A stretch of DNA of 59,670 nucleotides from Hymenobacter psychrophilus (GCF_900107135.1 NZ_FNOV01000018.1:1-59670); one strand, 5' to 3'; positions 1-8,157 are shown, counted from the first letter of the stretch. The notes: generated by a model from the letters alone, not told the origin. Numbers and translations: made by a program.

Positions 1-38
1 GGCCCTGACCATGCAGCAATTTCACTTCCTGGCCTTTG

Positions 39-236
39 TCACGCTCCTGCTGGCAAAAGGCGTTTTCCGGGCCACCAGTCCATAACAGGCTCTAGCATGG
101 CCCAGAAAAATACGCGTCCCCAGAGCCGATGCGCCGCCCCACCCTTACGCACAAGTAGCGCCACCGGGGCCACGAAAAAGCCGGTAAAGCCCGCCGCAAT
201 ATGCAGCCAGCGGTTGAGGTGCAGAAAGGTTTCCAT
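39..236 (-). pseudogene. Truncated DUF2306-like membrane protein (N-terminal fragment)
   Basis: The first 47 or so residues (one hydrophobic helix, then a HRLWGR loop followed by FFWAM) look like the start of small DUF2306-type integral membrane proteins, which normally continue with three more helices. Here the similarity stops after FFWAM, is replaced by about 18 unrelated residues, and ends in TGA. No other frame restores the missing helices. I read it as a broken gene; the family assignment is from memory of the family pattern and is not certain. It may also abut the end of a plus-strand frame running in from the window edge. Confidence 0.4.
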
Positions 237-389
237 GGGCGAACGAGCTTAGGCAGATGAGGCGCTAAAGCACAGCATTCGGCCGCTTAATTGCACGTAT
301 CTGTCACCGAAGCAGCAGATAGGCAGCTTCAACCGGCAGCTGCAGGGGCCGAGCCGGTTTGTGGCATGTGCTGGCTCCTTCGCCAACCG

Positions 390-1502
390 CTACAGCTTCA
401 CGCCGAGTCGCCACTCAATCACATCGGCTGCTCCGCGATGCACTTTTAGGTCGATGCCGCCGAAGACACGGGGCGTGAAGTGGTATTTGAGGCCCAGGCG
501 CTCGTAATAGAACTTGTTGGATTTGTAGGGATTGTACACGTAAAAACCCAGGTGCGACACGAAGGCCAACCGGCCAAAAAGCAGCTCGTGGCCCACGTAG
601 GCCCCCGCCTTCTTTACGTCGGTGAGGGGCGCGGAGGTGCGGGCTGAGTCGCGCTGCTGGGCGTTCAGGCTGCGGTCATAAAAGCCTTCGAGACCGACTA
701 CGAGGTTGGATTTGCGGTTGACGCGCCGGCCCGCCGCCAGCGTGATGGAGTTCACGAGGTAGCGCCGCGAGTCCGACTGGCTCCACTGCTTCCCCCCAAC
801 CGAAGTGCTTATGTTGAAGAAATTCTGGCCCAGGTCGGCGGGTGCCGGCGCCGGGGCCTGATCGAGGGGGCGGAAGGGGCGCTGCTGGTGGTAGTTGAGG
901 CCCACGAGCACGGTGGGCAGGTTGATGCCGAAATTGGGCTTGGTGGTTGCCCCGTTGGAATAGTGGTTCAGGCCCAGGCCCAGCAGCAGTCCCAGGTGCT
1001 CGGTCAGGGCCACATCGTACTCCAGCCGGGTTTGGATGGTGGCGTTGAAGCGGGAGCTGACAATGTTGTTCTTTTTATTGGTTTCCGGATCGAACGGCAC
1101 CGGGAAATAACCCACGCCCGTGCCGATGCGGAAGTTAAGCTCGGTGTGCCGGCTGTGCCAGAACGACTTGTTGAGGTAAAACCCGGCGGCGTAGGAGCGG
1201 CCCAGCCGGGGGTTGTGGTAGTCGTAGTAGGTGAGGGCCAGGCCTATTTTGGGGTAGCGGTACCAGGCGTGCCAGGGTTGCTGGCCGTTGGTTTGGCGCT
1301 GCACGTTTATTTCGACGCCCGTGGGGTGCGACACGGCCAGATGACGGATAGAGGGCGTGTGCGGGATGATGAAGCTGCCCAGCCCGTAGGCCCCTACTAC
1401 CAGCGGCCCGGCCGGTTGGCTGGCTGGCTGCTGAGCCCGGGCCGCCGCCGAAGCCAGCGCCGCCAGCCCGCCGGCCAGCCCCAAAACGTACCAATTCATC
1501 AT
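390..1502 (-). CDS. Acyloxyacyl hydrolase, PagL-type lipid A 3-O-deacylase family
   Basis: 370 residues with a Sec signal peptide (hydrophobic about residues 5-20, cut near ARAQQ). The segment NHYSNGATTKPN at residues 179-190 carries the His180-x-Ser182 pair typical of PagL, the outer-membrane beta-barrel enzyme that removes the 3-linked acyl chain of lipid A. The alternating aromatic/polar pattern around it fits beta strands. It is longer than Salmonella PagL because of an N-terminal extension and a C-terminal region after residue 210. A TACTTTTG box on the minus strand at 1526-1533 is a plausible -7 element. The preceding ATG at 1502 and the next at 1499 are both possible starts. Role in lipid A remodelling is inferred from the family. 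Confidence 0.75.
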   Translation of the reverse strand: MMNWYVLGLAGGLAALASAAARAQQPASQPAGPLVVGAYGLGSFIIPHTPSIRHLAVSHPTGVEINVQRQTNGQQPWHAWYRYPKIGLALTYYDYHNPRLGRSYAAGFYLNKSFWHSRHTELNFRIGTGVGYFPVPFDPETNKKNNIVSSRFNATIQTRLEYDVALTEHLGLLLGLGLNHYSNGATTKPNFGINLPTVLVGLNYHQQRPFRPLDQAPAPAPADLGQNFFNISTSVGGKQWSQSDSRRYLVNSITLAAGRRVNRKSNLVVGLEGFYDRSLNAQQRDSARTSAPLTDVKKAGAYVGHELLFGRLAFVSHLGFYVYNPYKSNKFYYERLGLKYHFTPRVFGGIDLKVHRGAADVIEWRLGVKL

Positions 1503-1764
1503 AAAAAGCGCACGGGCAGAAAGGGCAAAAGTAATGAAACTGCCCTGAAGCGCGGGCCGGAAACCTGCGCTATTTTTTCTTTCTGCAACCTGCTAACAAC
1601 GTGTTAATTAGACGGAAACGATTGATTGCCAACGACGTCAGCGGCCCGCTAGGCAACAACCCTGGCTTCCGTTTCTACGATATGAGGCCCTGAAAACCAT
1701 GAGGGACGTGGCTATGATGGTCGGTGAAGTGGTTTATAACCCGCGTTTTCAATTCCTCACTCGT

Positions 1765-2502
1765 ATGAAAAAAATTGCAGCACTCACGCTGGCGCTTGCT
1801 TCGGCAGCCACCGTGGCCCACGCGCAGAGCGCCACCCGTTTCGGCGTGCGTTTCGGTGGTACTTACTCGACCATCGGCGGTAAAAACGCCGATCAGGTGC
1901 AGGGCTTCACCGGCTCCAACGATTATAAACTGGGCTATAACGCTGGCATTTCGGCGCAGTTCCCACTCAGCAGCGACGGTTTCTGGACCATTGCTCCCGA
2001 ACTGATTTACAACCGCAAAGGCTTCGAACGCAGCTACAAACTGTCGGACCGCAACACGCTTACAACCAATGGCTACGCGGCTAATGTAGACAAGGTGAGC
2101 TTCGAGAACAAGCGCGTGCTGAGCTACATCGACCTGCCGATTCCGGTGCGGGTAAATACGGCTCCGGGCGGCTCCGGGCTGTACTTCGAACTTGGCCCGC
2201 AGGTTGGCTACATGGTTGCCTCCAAGCAGGAAACCACGCTTACCGTAAAGTACAGCGGCAATCAGTCGGATATGGTAACCAAGTCGCCCGAGAACAAAGC
2301 CAAAGAAGATCTGGCTAGCTTCGATATAGGTGGCGTGGCCGGTCTGGGCTATCAGACCGAAAGCGGCATTAGCATTGGGGTGCGTTACAACCAAGGCCTC
2401 AAAACGCTGTTCGATACCAAGAATGTGTCGGCCAAAAACGAGCCTAAGGCTTTCAACCGTGCCTTCATGGTGCAGGTTGGCTACTTGCTGCCAACCCGCT
2501 AA
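1765..2502 (+). CDS. Outer-membrane beta-barrel protein (OMP_b-brl family), array member 1
   Basis: 245 residues from the ATG at 1765, chosen because it begins a clean signal peptide (MKKIAALTLALASAATVAHA, cut before QSATRF); an in-frame ATG 66 bases upstream would put 22 polar residues before it. The mature part shows the repeated strand pattern of small Bacteroidota beta-barrels: GVRFG near the N-terminus, LIYNRKGFE, YIDLPIPVRV, FELGPQVGYMV, and a last strand ending VQVGYLLPTR. First of five related genes between 1.7 and 6.2 kb. Its C-terminus is the closest match to the relic at 3542-3664. Substrate or pore function is unknown. Confidence 0.88.
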   Translation: MKKIAALTLALASAATVAHAQSATRFGVRFGGTYSTIGGKNADQVQGFTGSNDYKLGYNAGISAQFPLSSDGFWTIAPELIYNRKGFERSYKLSDRNTLTTNGYAANVDKVSFENKRVLSYIDLPIPVRVNTAPGGSGLYFELGPQVGYMVASKQETTLTVKYSGNQSDMVTKSPENKAKEDLASFDIGGVAGLGYQTESGISIGVRYNQGLKTLFDTKNVSAKNEPKAFNRAFMVQVGYLLPTR

Positions 2503-2524
2503 GCCAGCAGTCTGCGTTTTAGCT

Positions 2525-2563
2525 AAAAGAGCGGCTCCTCTTCGGAAGGGCCGCTCTTTTTTT
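2525..2563 (+). terminator. Rho-independent terminator after OMP 1
   Basis: Stem AAAAGAGCGGC pairs with GCCGCTCTTTT around a short loop and is followed by a T run. It lies 23 bases after the stop codon at 2502. Confidence 0.85.
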
Positions 2564-2658
2564 GCGGCCTTTTAGCCAAATAAAGCCAGCCGGAACAGGA
2601 GCCGTAAACTCGTGGCGTTCAGTCTGTGAAAAAGATAGCCGCTAGGTTCGCGATAATA

Positions 2659-2688
2659 TTGCACACTTCTGTTTTTACCATACCTTCG
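2659..2688 (+). promoter_or_regulatory. Promoter of OMP 2 (Bacteroidota type)
   Basis: TTG at 2659-2661, 19 bases, then TACCTTCG at 2681-2688. The same sequence and spacing recur in front of OMP 3 (3845-3874), and the bases between the box and the ATG are also nearly identical, so the promoter was duplicated with the gene. Confidence 0.7.
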
Positions 2689-2714
2689 CGGCCTCATATT
2701 CACTTCATTTCTTT

Positions 2715-3308
2715 ATGAAAAAACTATTTCTCGTTCTGCTGGCCTCGGCTGGCATCACCTCGGCCGCTCATGCCCAAGGTGCTCGTTTGGGAGTAAAGGC
2801 CGGCGCCAGCCTCACCAACTTCGTTGGAGAAGATGCTGATGGCGTAACCAACAAGATTGGGGTACACGGCGGCTTCGTGGCGGAGTTGGGCATTACCGAC
2901 AATTTTGCCATTCAGCCAGAAGTGCTGTTCTCAATGAAAGGCGCCAAAGTTGAAGATCTCGACAATGTGCGCATCAATCAAAGCTACATTGATGTGCCGG
3001 TGTTGCTGAAGGTAAAAGCTGATGGATTGTTCTTCGAAGCCGGGCCGCAGGTAGGCTTGCTTATCGGCTCCAAAACAAAGGATGACGATATATCCTTCAA
3101 CTCGAAAGACGGCTTTAAAACAGTAGACTTTGGCTACGTAGCTGGTTTGGGCTACGAGTTCAGCAGTGGCCCAATGATTGGCTTGCGCTATAATGGTGGC
3201 ATTACCAAAGTAGCGAAGGAGGAAGACGGCGCCAATTCCAGCGATATGCCTAACGTTCGCAATAGCGCGTTCCAGCTCTACGTTGGCTTCATGTTCGGCG
3301 GCAAGTAG
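2715..3308 (+). CDS. Outer-membrane beta-barrel protein, array member 2
   Basis: 197 residues. Signal peptide MKKLFLVLLASAGITSAAHA, cut before QGARLG. Strand motifs are shared with the other array members: FAIQPEVLFSMKGAK, YIDVPVLLKVKADGLFFEAG (about residues 98-117), DFGYVAGLGYE, GLRYNGG, and a C-terminal strand FQLYVGFMFGGK. It is about three-quarters identical to OMP 3 by eye, so the two are a recent duplication. It has its own promoter and terminator, so each gene is a separate transcription unit. Predicted to sit in the outer membrane; ligand unknown. Confidence 0.9.
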   Translation: MKKLFLVLLASAGITSAAHAQGARLGVKAGASLTNFVGEDADGVTNKIGVHGGFVAELGITDNFAIQPEVLFSMKGAKVEDLDNVRINQSYIDVPVLLKVKADGLFFEAGPQVGLLIGSKTKDDDISFNSKDGFKTVDFGYVAGLGYEFSSGPMIGLRYNGGITKVAKEEDGANSSDMPNVRNSAFQLYVGFMFGGK

Positions 3309-3340
3309 AAGCCAGGTATTACCGGTTAGCTCTACATGAA

Positions 3341-3370
3341 ATGCCTTCCCCACACGGGGAAGGCATTTTT
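3341..3370 (+). terminator. Rho-independent terminator after OMP 2
   Basis: Perfect 11-bp stem ATGCCTTCCCC / GGGGAAGGCAT around a 4-base loop, followed by T's; 32 bases after the stop. Confidence 0.88.
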
Positions 3371-3418
3371 ATTGGCTGAAAAATAATCGGATAAGTTGCC
3401 GGGTGGGCCTCTGCAAAA

Positions 3419-3729
3419 GCTTCGGCCAGTTCCGGGCTGCCAACTTTTCGCATAGCTTCGCGCTTGGTTTTACTCTCTTCCTCCCGCAGCCGAAGCGCAC
3501 GAGCTTCCTGTCTCTCTGCTGACGGCTGGGGCCGCTGCAGGCTACGCTACAACCAGGGCCTCTAACCGCCGATTGATATCAGGATTATAACGGCCAAGGA
3601 TGAGCCCGAGGCTCTCAGACGTGCTTCCACAGTGTAGGTTGGTTGCGTGCTGCCAATCCGTTAGGGCAGCAGTGTTGAGCAAAACGGATCAGAAAGGTTG
3701 TCTTGCTACAGAAAGCCGACCTTTCTGAT
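3419..3729 (+). pseudogene. Decayed OMP beta-barrel gene with internal deletion
   Basis: Relic of another array member. Bases 3419-3478 match the promoter region of OMP 4 (4620-4680), including TAGCTTCG at 3453-3460. Bases 3501-3541 still encode ELPVSLLTAGAAAG, matching the signal peptide of OMP 4 (KLFISLLMTGATAG), but the ATG is lost. The frame then jumps to 3542-3664, which reads LRYNQGL, stop, then TAKDEPEALRRAST, stop, and VGCVLPIR, stop. This aligns codon for codon with the C-terminus of OMP 1 (VRYNQGL, SAKNEPKAFNRAF, VGYLLPTR). The whole middle is gone. A hairpin, ATCAGAAAGGT / ACCTTTCTGAT at 3688-3729, sits where the terminator should be. See findings. Confidence 0.8.
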
Positions 3730-3844
3730 TGGCGATTAACAAAGAATATAGGCCAAGCGCCGGTTGTTCAGAAGTGAAAGAAAAGCAGGGTGTAAGCACA
3801 TAGTTTTCAACGCTAAAAAAACAGGCATTGGTACTTTTGCGGTA

Positions 3845-3874
3845 TTGCGCAAGTTGGTTTTTACCATACCTTCG
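3845..3874 (+). promoter_or_regulatory. Promoter of OMP 3
   Basis: TTG at 3845-3847, 19 bases, TACCTTCG at 3867-3874; a near copy of the OMP 2 promoter. Confidence 0.7.
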
Positions 3875-3900
3875 CGCCCTCATATTCACTTCATTTTTCT

Positions 3901-4491
3901 ATGAAAAAACTATTTTTTGTTCTGTTGGCTTCGGCTGGCATCAGTTCGGCGGCCCACGCGCAAGGTGCCCGCTTAGGCCTGAAAATTGGTACTAGTCTCA
4001 GCAATTTTGTTGGAGAAGATGCTGATGGCGCGTCTAATAAATTCGGAATAAATGGCGGCTTCGTGGCTGAGCTAGGTATCACTGATAATTTTGCCATTCA
4101 GCCGGAAGTTATTTTCTCGATGAAAGGGGCCAAAATCGATGAATTCGATGCGCGCTACAACCAAAACTACGTGGATGTGCCGGTGCTGCTAAAGATAAAA
4201 GCCAACGGGCTGTTCTTTCAGGCCGGTCCGCAGGTCGGCCTGCTTATCGATTCCAAAGTAAAAAACGATGCAGTTACTGTCAATTCGGCTGGTGTTTTCA
4301 AAACGATAGATTTTGGGTACGTGGCCGGTTTGGGGTATGAACTCAGCAGTGGTCCGATGATTGGCCTGCGCTACAACGGCGGCATCAGCAAAGTGTATAA
4401 GAAAGAAGACCAGATGAGGGCCAGCGATTTGCCGGAGGTACGCAACAGCGCCTTCCAGCTCTACGTCGGCTTTATGTTCGGCGGTAAGTAA
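3901..4491 (+). CDS. Outer-membrane beta-barrel protein, array member 3
   Basis: 196 residues. Signal peptide MKKLFFVLLASAGISSAAHA, cut before QGARLG. It is the closest paralogue of OMP 2: both share NFVGEDADG, GGFVAELGITDNFAIQPEV, DVPVLLK, GLGYE, SSGPMIGLRYNGGI and the last strand NSAFQLYVGFMFGGK. Differences concentrate in two stretches (about residues 78-90 and 125-137), as expected for surface loops. It has its own promoter and terminator. Small outer-membrane barrel of unknown function. Confidence 0.9.
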   Translation: MKKLFFVLLASAGISSAAHAQGARLGLKIGTSLSNFVGEDADGASNKFGINGGFVAELGITDNFAIQPEVIFSMKGAKIDEFDARYNQNYVDVPVLLKIKANGLFFQAGPQVGLLIDSKVKNDAVTVNSAGVFKTIDFGYVAGLGYELSSGPMIGLRYNGGISKVYKKEDQMRASDLPEVRNSAFQLYVGFMFGGK

Positions 4492-4515
4492 AAGCCTAGC
4501 GGTTTGTTTTATTGC

Positions 4516-4549
4516 AAAGAGGCCTTTCCCGCGCGGGAAAGGCCTCTTT
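4516..4549 (+). terminator. Rho-independent terminator after OMP 3
   Basis: Perfect 17-bp palindrome (AAAGAGGCCTTTCCCGC and its complement) with no unpaired loop base, ending in TTT; 24 bases after the stop. Related in sequence to the OMP 2 terminator. Confidence 0.85.
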
Positions 4550-4653
4550 ATTGCTTGAAAACCAGCTGGCTGAGCTGCCACAGGGGCCTCGGCATGGGCC
4601 CGCAGCCGTCGGGGCAAGGGCTTCGGCCGGTTCCGGGCTGCCAACTTTCCGCG

Positions 4654-4661
4654 TAGCTTCG
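4654..4661 (+). promoter_or_regulatory. -7 box of OMP 4
   Basis: TAGCTTCG. The surrounding 60 bases are repeated almost exactly at 3419-3478 in front of the relic, which supports this as the functional promoter block. The -33 element is not clear (TTCC at about the right distance). Confidence 0.5.
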
Positions 4662-4699
4662 CGCCTGATTTTACTTTCCTGTTTCCGAAGCCAACACGC

Positions 4700-5302
4700 A
4701 TGAACAAGCTTTTTATTTCTCTGCTGATGACCGGGGCCACTGCGGGTCTGTCGGGTACAGCCGTTGCCCAGCGTAATGTGTCGCTGGGCCTGAAGGCGGG
4801 GGCTTCGCTCTCCAATCTGGTGGGCAAAGATGCCAAGCCCTACCAGGATATTGTGGGTTTTCAGGCCGGTGGCTTTGCCAATATTGGCTTTACCCGTCTG
4901 TTCGCCTTCCAGCCCGAAATCATCTACTCGCGCAAAGGTGCCAAGCTCGAAACGCCCGACCTAACCACGCGGCTCGACTACGTGGACGTGCCAATGGCCT
5001 TCCATGCCAATGCCGGCGGGCTGTTCTTTGAGGCGGGTCCGCAGGTCGGCTTCCTTATATCGGCCAAAGACAAGCTTGGAAGTGCCACCACCGATGTCAA
5101 GGACTTCTATAACACGGTTGATTTCGGCTACCTGTTTGGCCTGGGCTACCAGCGCAAAGCCGGCCCCGGCATTGGGCTGCGCTACAACGGCGGCTTCACC
5201 AACGTGCGCGAGGCCCTGACGGTTGGCAGCACCAAGTTTCAGGAGCAGCGCCGCAACAGCGTGTTCCAGCTCTACGCCACGTTCTCGTTTCAGGGCCGGT
5301 AA
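4700..5302 (+). CDS. Outer-membrane beta-barrel protein, array member 4
   Basis: 200 residues. Signal peptide MNKLFISLLMTGATAGLSGT, cut after AVA. Strand motifs FAFQPEIIYSRKGAKLE, LDYVDVPMAFHANAGGLFFEAG, DFGYLFGLGYQ, GIGLRYNGGF, and a last strand NSVFQLYATFSFQGR. Same family as members 1-3 but more divergent. A weak palindrome without a T run (5315-5333) follows the stop. Function unknown. Confidence 0.88.
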   Translation: MNKLFISLLMTGATAGLSGTAVAQRNVSLGLKAGASLSNLVGKDAKPYQDIVGFQAGGFANIGFTRLFAFQPEIIYSRKGAKLETPDLTTRLDYVDVPMAFHANAGGLFFEAGPQVGFLISAKDKLGSATTDVKDFYNTVDFGYLFGLGYQRKAGPGIGLRYNGGFTNVREALTVGSTKFQEQRRNSVFQLYATFSFQGR

Positions 5303-5487
5303 GCCGCCTCCTACGGCCGCTTCCCGAGCGGCCCGACCCTGCGTTTAGGGGCCTGATTGCCAGCTGGCCTGGCGGCACCATTGCCGGGCCGGGTCAAATA
5401 AACCGTCCGGATGAGCCGTTATGGCACACTTTTTCGTTAGTTGGTCGTTATACCCTTGCAATTTTCACCAACCAGATTCCCCTTCCT

Positions 5488-6147
5488 ATGAAAAAGTCTC
5501 TGCTGGCTGCGGCCGCTCTGCTCGCTACTTTTGCCGTCTCCGAAACCAAGGCCCAGGGCATTCGCCTCGGCCTGAAAGGCGGCGCCAACCTCTCGAACTT
5601 GGCCGGTGACTTGGCCAATAAGGACGGTTACGACTACAAAGTCGGCTTCCACGGCGGCCTGATGCTCAACGTTGGCCTGATTGACGACGGCTTCCTCTCG
5701 CTGCAGCCCGAAGTGCTGTACTCACAGAAGGGCTACAAGTACGATACCAACCAGGCATTCGGACTTTACAAGCGCGAGGGCGATGTAACCTACAATTACA
5801 TTGATGTGCCGGTGCTGCTCAAAGTGAAGGCTGGCAACCTGTTCTTCGAGGCCGGCCCCCAGTACAGTTACCTGCTGAAGGTAAAGGACGAGTCGACCCG
5901 CTCGCTCAATGGCACCGCAGTTGCCCGCACGGCCGCCGAAAAGGACCTCAGCAACGTCAACCGCAATGAGTTCGGCTACGTGGCCGGCCTGGGCGTGCAA
6001 ACCGATATGGGCCTGATGCTAGGCGTGCGCTACAACGGCGCCCTCACCGATTTCGCCAAAAACAACAGCTATAACAACGGTGAGCTGACCAACGCCCGCA
6101 ACCAGGTGTTCCAGGTTTCGCTGGGCTACCTGCTGCCAAACCGGTAA
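5488..6147 (+). CDS. Outer-membrane beta-barrel protein, array member 5
   Basis: 219 residues. Signal peptide MKKSLLAAAALLATFAVSET, cut after KA before QGIRLG. Shares LSLQPEVLYSQKGYK, YIDVPVLLKVKAGNLFFEAGP, EFGYVAGLG, GVRYNGAL and a last strand QVFQVSLGYLLPNR with the other array members, and has longer loops. A likely -7 box, TACCCTTG, lies at 5451-5458, with a TTT about 18 bases before it. It ends the array and converges with the M20 peptidase across a shared palindrome at 6197-6252. Confidence 0.9.
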   Translation: MKKSLLAAAALLATFAVSETKAQGIRLGLKGGANLSNLAGDLANKDGYDYKVGFHGGLMLNVGLIDDGFLSLQPEVLYSQKGYKYDTNQAFGLYKREGDVTYNYIDVPVLLKVKAGNLFFEAGPQYSYLLKVKDESTRSLNGTAVARTAAEKDLSNVNRNEFGYVAGLGVQTDMGLMLGVRYNGALTDFAKNNSYNNGELTNARNQVFQVSLGYLLPNR

Positions 6148-6154
6148 GCACCCA

Positions 6155-6180
6155 CCAGTACGGGGCCACCAGTACGGGGC
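6155..6180 (+). repeat. Short tandem direct repeat
   Basis: CCAGTACGGGGCCA and CCAGTACGGGGCG follow one another directly after the OMP 5 stop. Two units only. Confidence 0.6.
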
Positions 6181-6196
6181 GCAACTCGATAGCGCT

Positions 6197-6252
6197 CCAT
6201 TAATAGAGAAGCCCGCCCAGCAATGTTGCTGGGCGGGCTTCTCTATTAATGG
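6197..6252. terminator. Perfect 27-bp inverted repeat, bidirectional terminator
   Basis: Two 27-base arms with a 2-base loop (TG), no mismatch. GC-rich centre (GAAGCCCGCCCAGCAA) with AT-rich ends. It lies between OMP 5 (plus) and the M20 peptidase (minus), so it can end transcripts from both sides. Confidence 0.85.
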
Positions 6253-6269
6253 CTCTAATGTCCATTGGC

Positions 6270-7634
6270 TTACTTCATGGCCGCGGCGTAGTTGCGGTAG
6301 AAGTGCGGGATGGTTTCGATGCCTTTCAGGAAGTTGAAAACGCCGTAGTGCTCGTTGGGCGAGTGGATGGCGTCGGAGTCGAGGCCGAAGCCGAGCAGGA
6401 CGGTATCCAGGCCCAGCTCGCTTTTGAACATGGCCACGATGGGGATGGAGCCGCCGCCACGGGTGGGCACGGGACGCTTGCCGAAGGTCGTTTCCATGGC
6501 GTCGGCGGCGGCCTGATAGGCCACCGAGTCGGTGGGCGTTACCACGGGCTCGCCGCCATGGTGGGGCTTCACTTTCACGGTTACGCCGCTGGGGGCGATG
6601 CTGGTGAAGTGCTTTTGGAACAGGGCCGTAATTTCTTCGGAGGTCTGGTTGGGCACCAGGCGCATCGAGATTTTGGCGTAGGCCTTGGAGGCAATAACGG
6701 TTTTGGCACCCTCGCCGGTGTAGCCGCCCCAGATGCCGTTCACATCCAGCGTGGGCCGGATGCCCACGCGCTCGACGGTGGTGTAGCCCTTTTCGCCGTA
6801 CACGTCGGGCAGGCCGATGCTCTGCTTGAACTCGTCGTCGGAGTGGGGCACGCGGTTGAGCTCGGCGCGCTCCTCGCTCGTCAGCTCGGTCACGTTCTGG
6901 TAGAACTCGGGGATGGTGATGTGGTTGTTTTCGTCGTGCAGCGAGGCAATCATCTTGCAGAGCACGTTGATGGGGTTGGCCACCGCGCCGCCGTAGAGGC
7001 CCGAGTGCAGGTCGCGGTTGGGGCCGGTTACCTCCACCTCGTGGTAGCTCAGGCCGCGCAGGCCCACCTCAATGCTGGGCTGGTCGTTGGAGAGCATGCC
7101 GGTATCCGACACCAGAATAACGTCGGCCTTGAGCTTCTCCTTATTAGCCCGCACGAAGATGCCCAGGTTGTTAGAGCCGACTTCCTCTTCGCCCTCAATC
7201 ATGATTTTGATGTTGCAGGGGAATTCGCCCGCCTGCTTCATCACCTCCAGCGCCTTTACGTGCATGTACACCTGGCCCTTGTCGTCGCAGGCCCCGCGGG
7301 CGTAAATCTTACCGTCTTTAATCACGGGCTCGAAGGGCGGCGAATCCCACAGTTCGTAGGGGTCGGCGGGCTGCACGTCGTAGTGGCCGTACACGAGCAC
7401 GGTGGGCAGGTTGGGGTCCACCATTTTCTCGCCGTACACGATGGGGTTGCCGGCCGTGGGGCACAGCTCCACGTTGTCGAGGCCTACTTCTTCGAAGCGA
7501 ATTTTCAGGTATTCGGCGGCTTTGGTAATGTCGCCCGCAAATTTGGGGTCGGCCGAAACCGATGGAATACGGAGCCAATCAATCAGCTCGGTGAGGAAGC
7601 GGTCCTGGTTGTTTTGCAGATAGTTGGTATCCAT
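6270..7634 (-). CDS. M20 family dipeptidase
   Basis: 454 residues, no signal peptide, so cytoplasmic. Metal-dependent dipeptidase/carboxypeptidase of the M20 (ArgE/DapE/carnosinase-like) family. Visible motifs: GHYDVQPAD at residues 83-91 (His84 and Asp86, metal ligand and activator), GACDDKGQ at 114-121 (bridging Asp), EGEEEVGS at 147-154 (catalytic base and metal Glu), DTGM, and an RDLHSGLYGG dimerisation-domain segment. A late GFGLDSDAIHSPNEH supplies the last metal His. Length is normal. Family membership is clear; peptide specificity is not visible. Confidence 0.92.
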   Translation of the reverse strand: MDTNYLQNNQDRFLTELIDWLRIPSVSADPKFAGDITKAAEYLKIRFEEVGLDNVELCPTAGNPIVYGEKMVDPNLPTVLVYGHYDVQPADPYELWDSPPFEPVIKDGKIYARGACDDKGQVYMHVKALEVMKQAGEFPCNIKIMIEGEEEVGSNNLGIFVRANKEKLKADVILVSDTGMLSNDQPSIEVGLRGLSYHEVEVTGPNRDLHSGLYGGAVANPINVLCKMIASLHDENNHITIPEFYQNVTELTSEERAELNRVPHSDDEFKQSIGLPDVYGEKGYTTVERVGIRPTLDVNGIWGGYTGEGAKTVIASKAYAKISMRLVPNQTSEEITALFQKHFTSIAPSGVTVKVKPHHGGEPVVTPTDSVAYQAAADAMETTFGKRPVPTRGGGSIPIVAMFKSELGLDTVLLGFGLDSDAIHSPNEHYGVFNFLKGIETIPHFYRNYAAAMK

Positions 7635-7694
7635 AAAGGTCGGTTTAAGTGTGAAGGGAAAGACAAGGAGTAGTCCGGGCCGCTGATATGGGGC

Positions 7695-8111
7695 CTAGCG
7701 GGCTGGCCCGCTGTGCTCGCGTAGCCACTCCATAGCCGATTGCTCGTCGCTGAACATACGTACCTCGAAGGCCTTTAGCTGGGCATAAAAGCTTTGGGCC
7801 GACTCGTCGGCCAGCGAATCGGGCGTGGTAATCATGGCAAAGTAGCGCAGGCCAGCGGCGGCGGCATTGGGGGCCCACTCGTTGAGCACCCACTCCAGCG
7901 AGTGGTCCCAGGGCCCGATAACTTTGCGCGTGTCGTTGAGTACGCACCGGTAGCCCGACTCGGCCAGGGCGGTGGTGTAGGCATGGGCGCCGGCCTTGAT
8001 GCTATCGGCCGTGAGGTAGCCCACCCAGTCCACCGCAATCCAGCGGTCAACCCCGTTGTCCTCAACCGTAATGTAGGGTCGGCCCAGGGAGCTTTTAAGT
8101 TCTTGTTTCAT
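7695..8111 (-). CDS. SpoIIAA/STAS-like domain protein A
   Basis: 138 residues from the ATG at 8111; a longer frame upstream overlaps the neighbouring gene and is not supported. No signal peptide or membrane helix. The alternating pattern (WIAVDWVGYLT, CVLNDTRKVIGPWD, GLRYFAMITTPD, KAFEVRMFSDEQSAMEWL) fits the beta-alpha fold of SpoIIAA/STAS-like proteins of Bacteroidota. It lies 46 bases downstream of a paralogue with the same motifs (LNDTRKV against LADTRQV, AAGLRYFAM against AAGIRHVGF), so the two are probably co-transcribed. Function unknown. Confidence 0.72.
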   Translation of the reverse strand: MKQELKSSLGRPYITVEDNGVDRWIAVDWVGYLTADSIKAGAHAYTTALAESGYRCVLNDTRKVIGPWDHSLEWVLNEWAPNAAAAGLRYFAMITTPDSLADESAQSFYAQLKAFEVRMFSDEQSAMEWLREHSGPAR

Positions 8112-8157
8112 GACGACGACGGCGAAGAGAAGCAGCGGATAGGAAAAAGAGAGAGAA

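Noticed and set aside
3689..3889. 66-residue minus-strand frame between the barrel relic and OMP 3
   Set aside because: Contains the relic hairpin and OMP 3 promoter on the other strand; no support for coding.
6249..7673. 474-residue plus-strand frame
   Set aside because: Antisense to the M20 dipeptidase and starts inside the palindromic terminator region; composition typical of a shadow.
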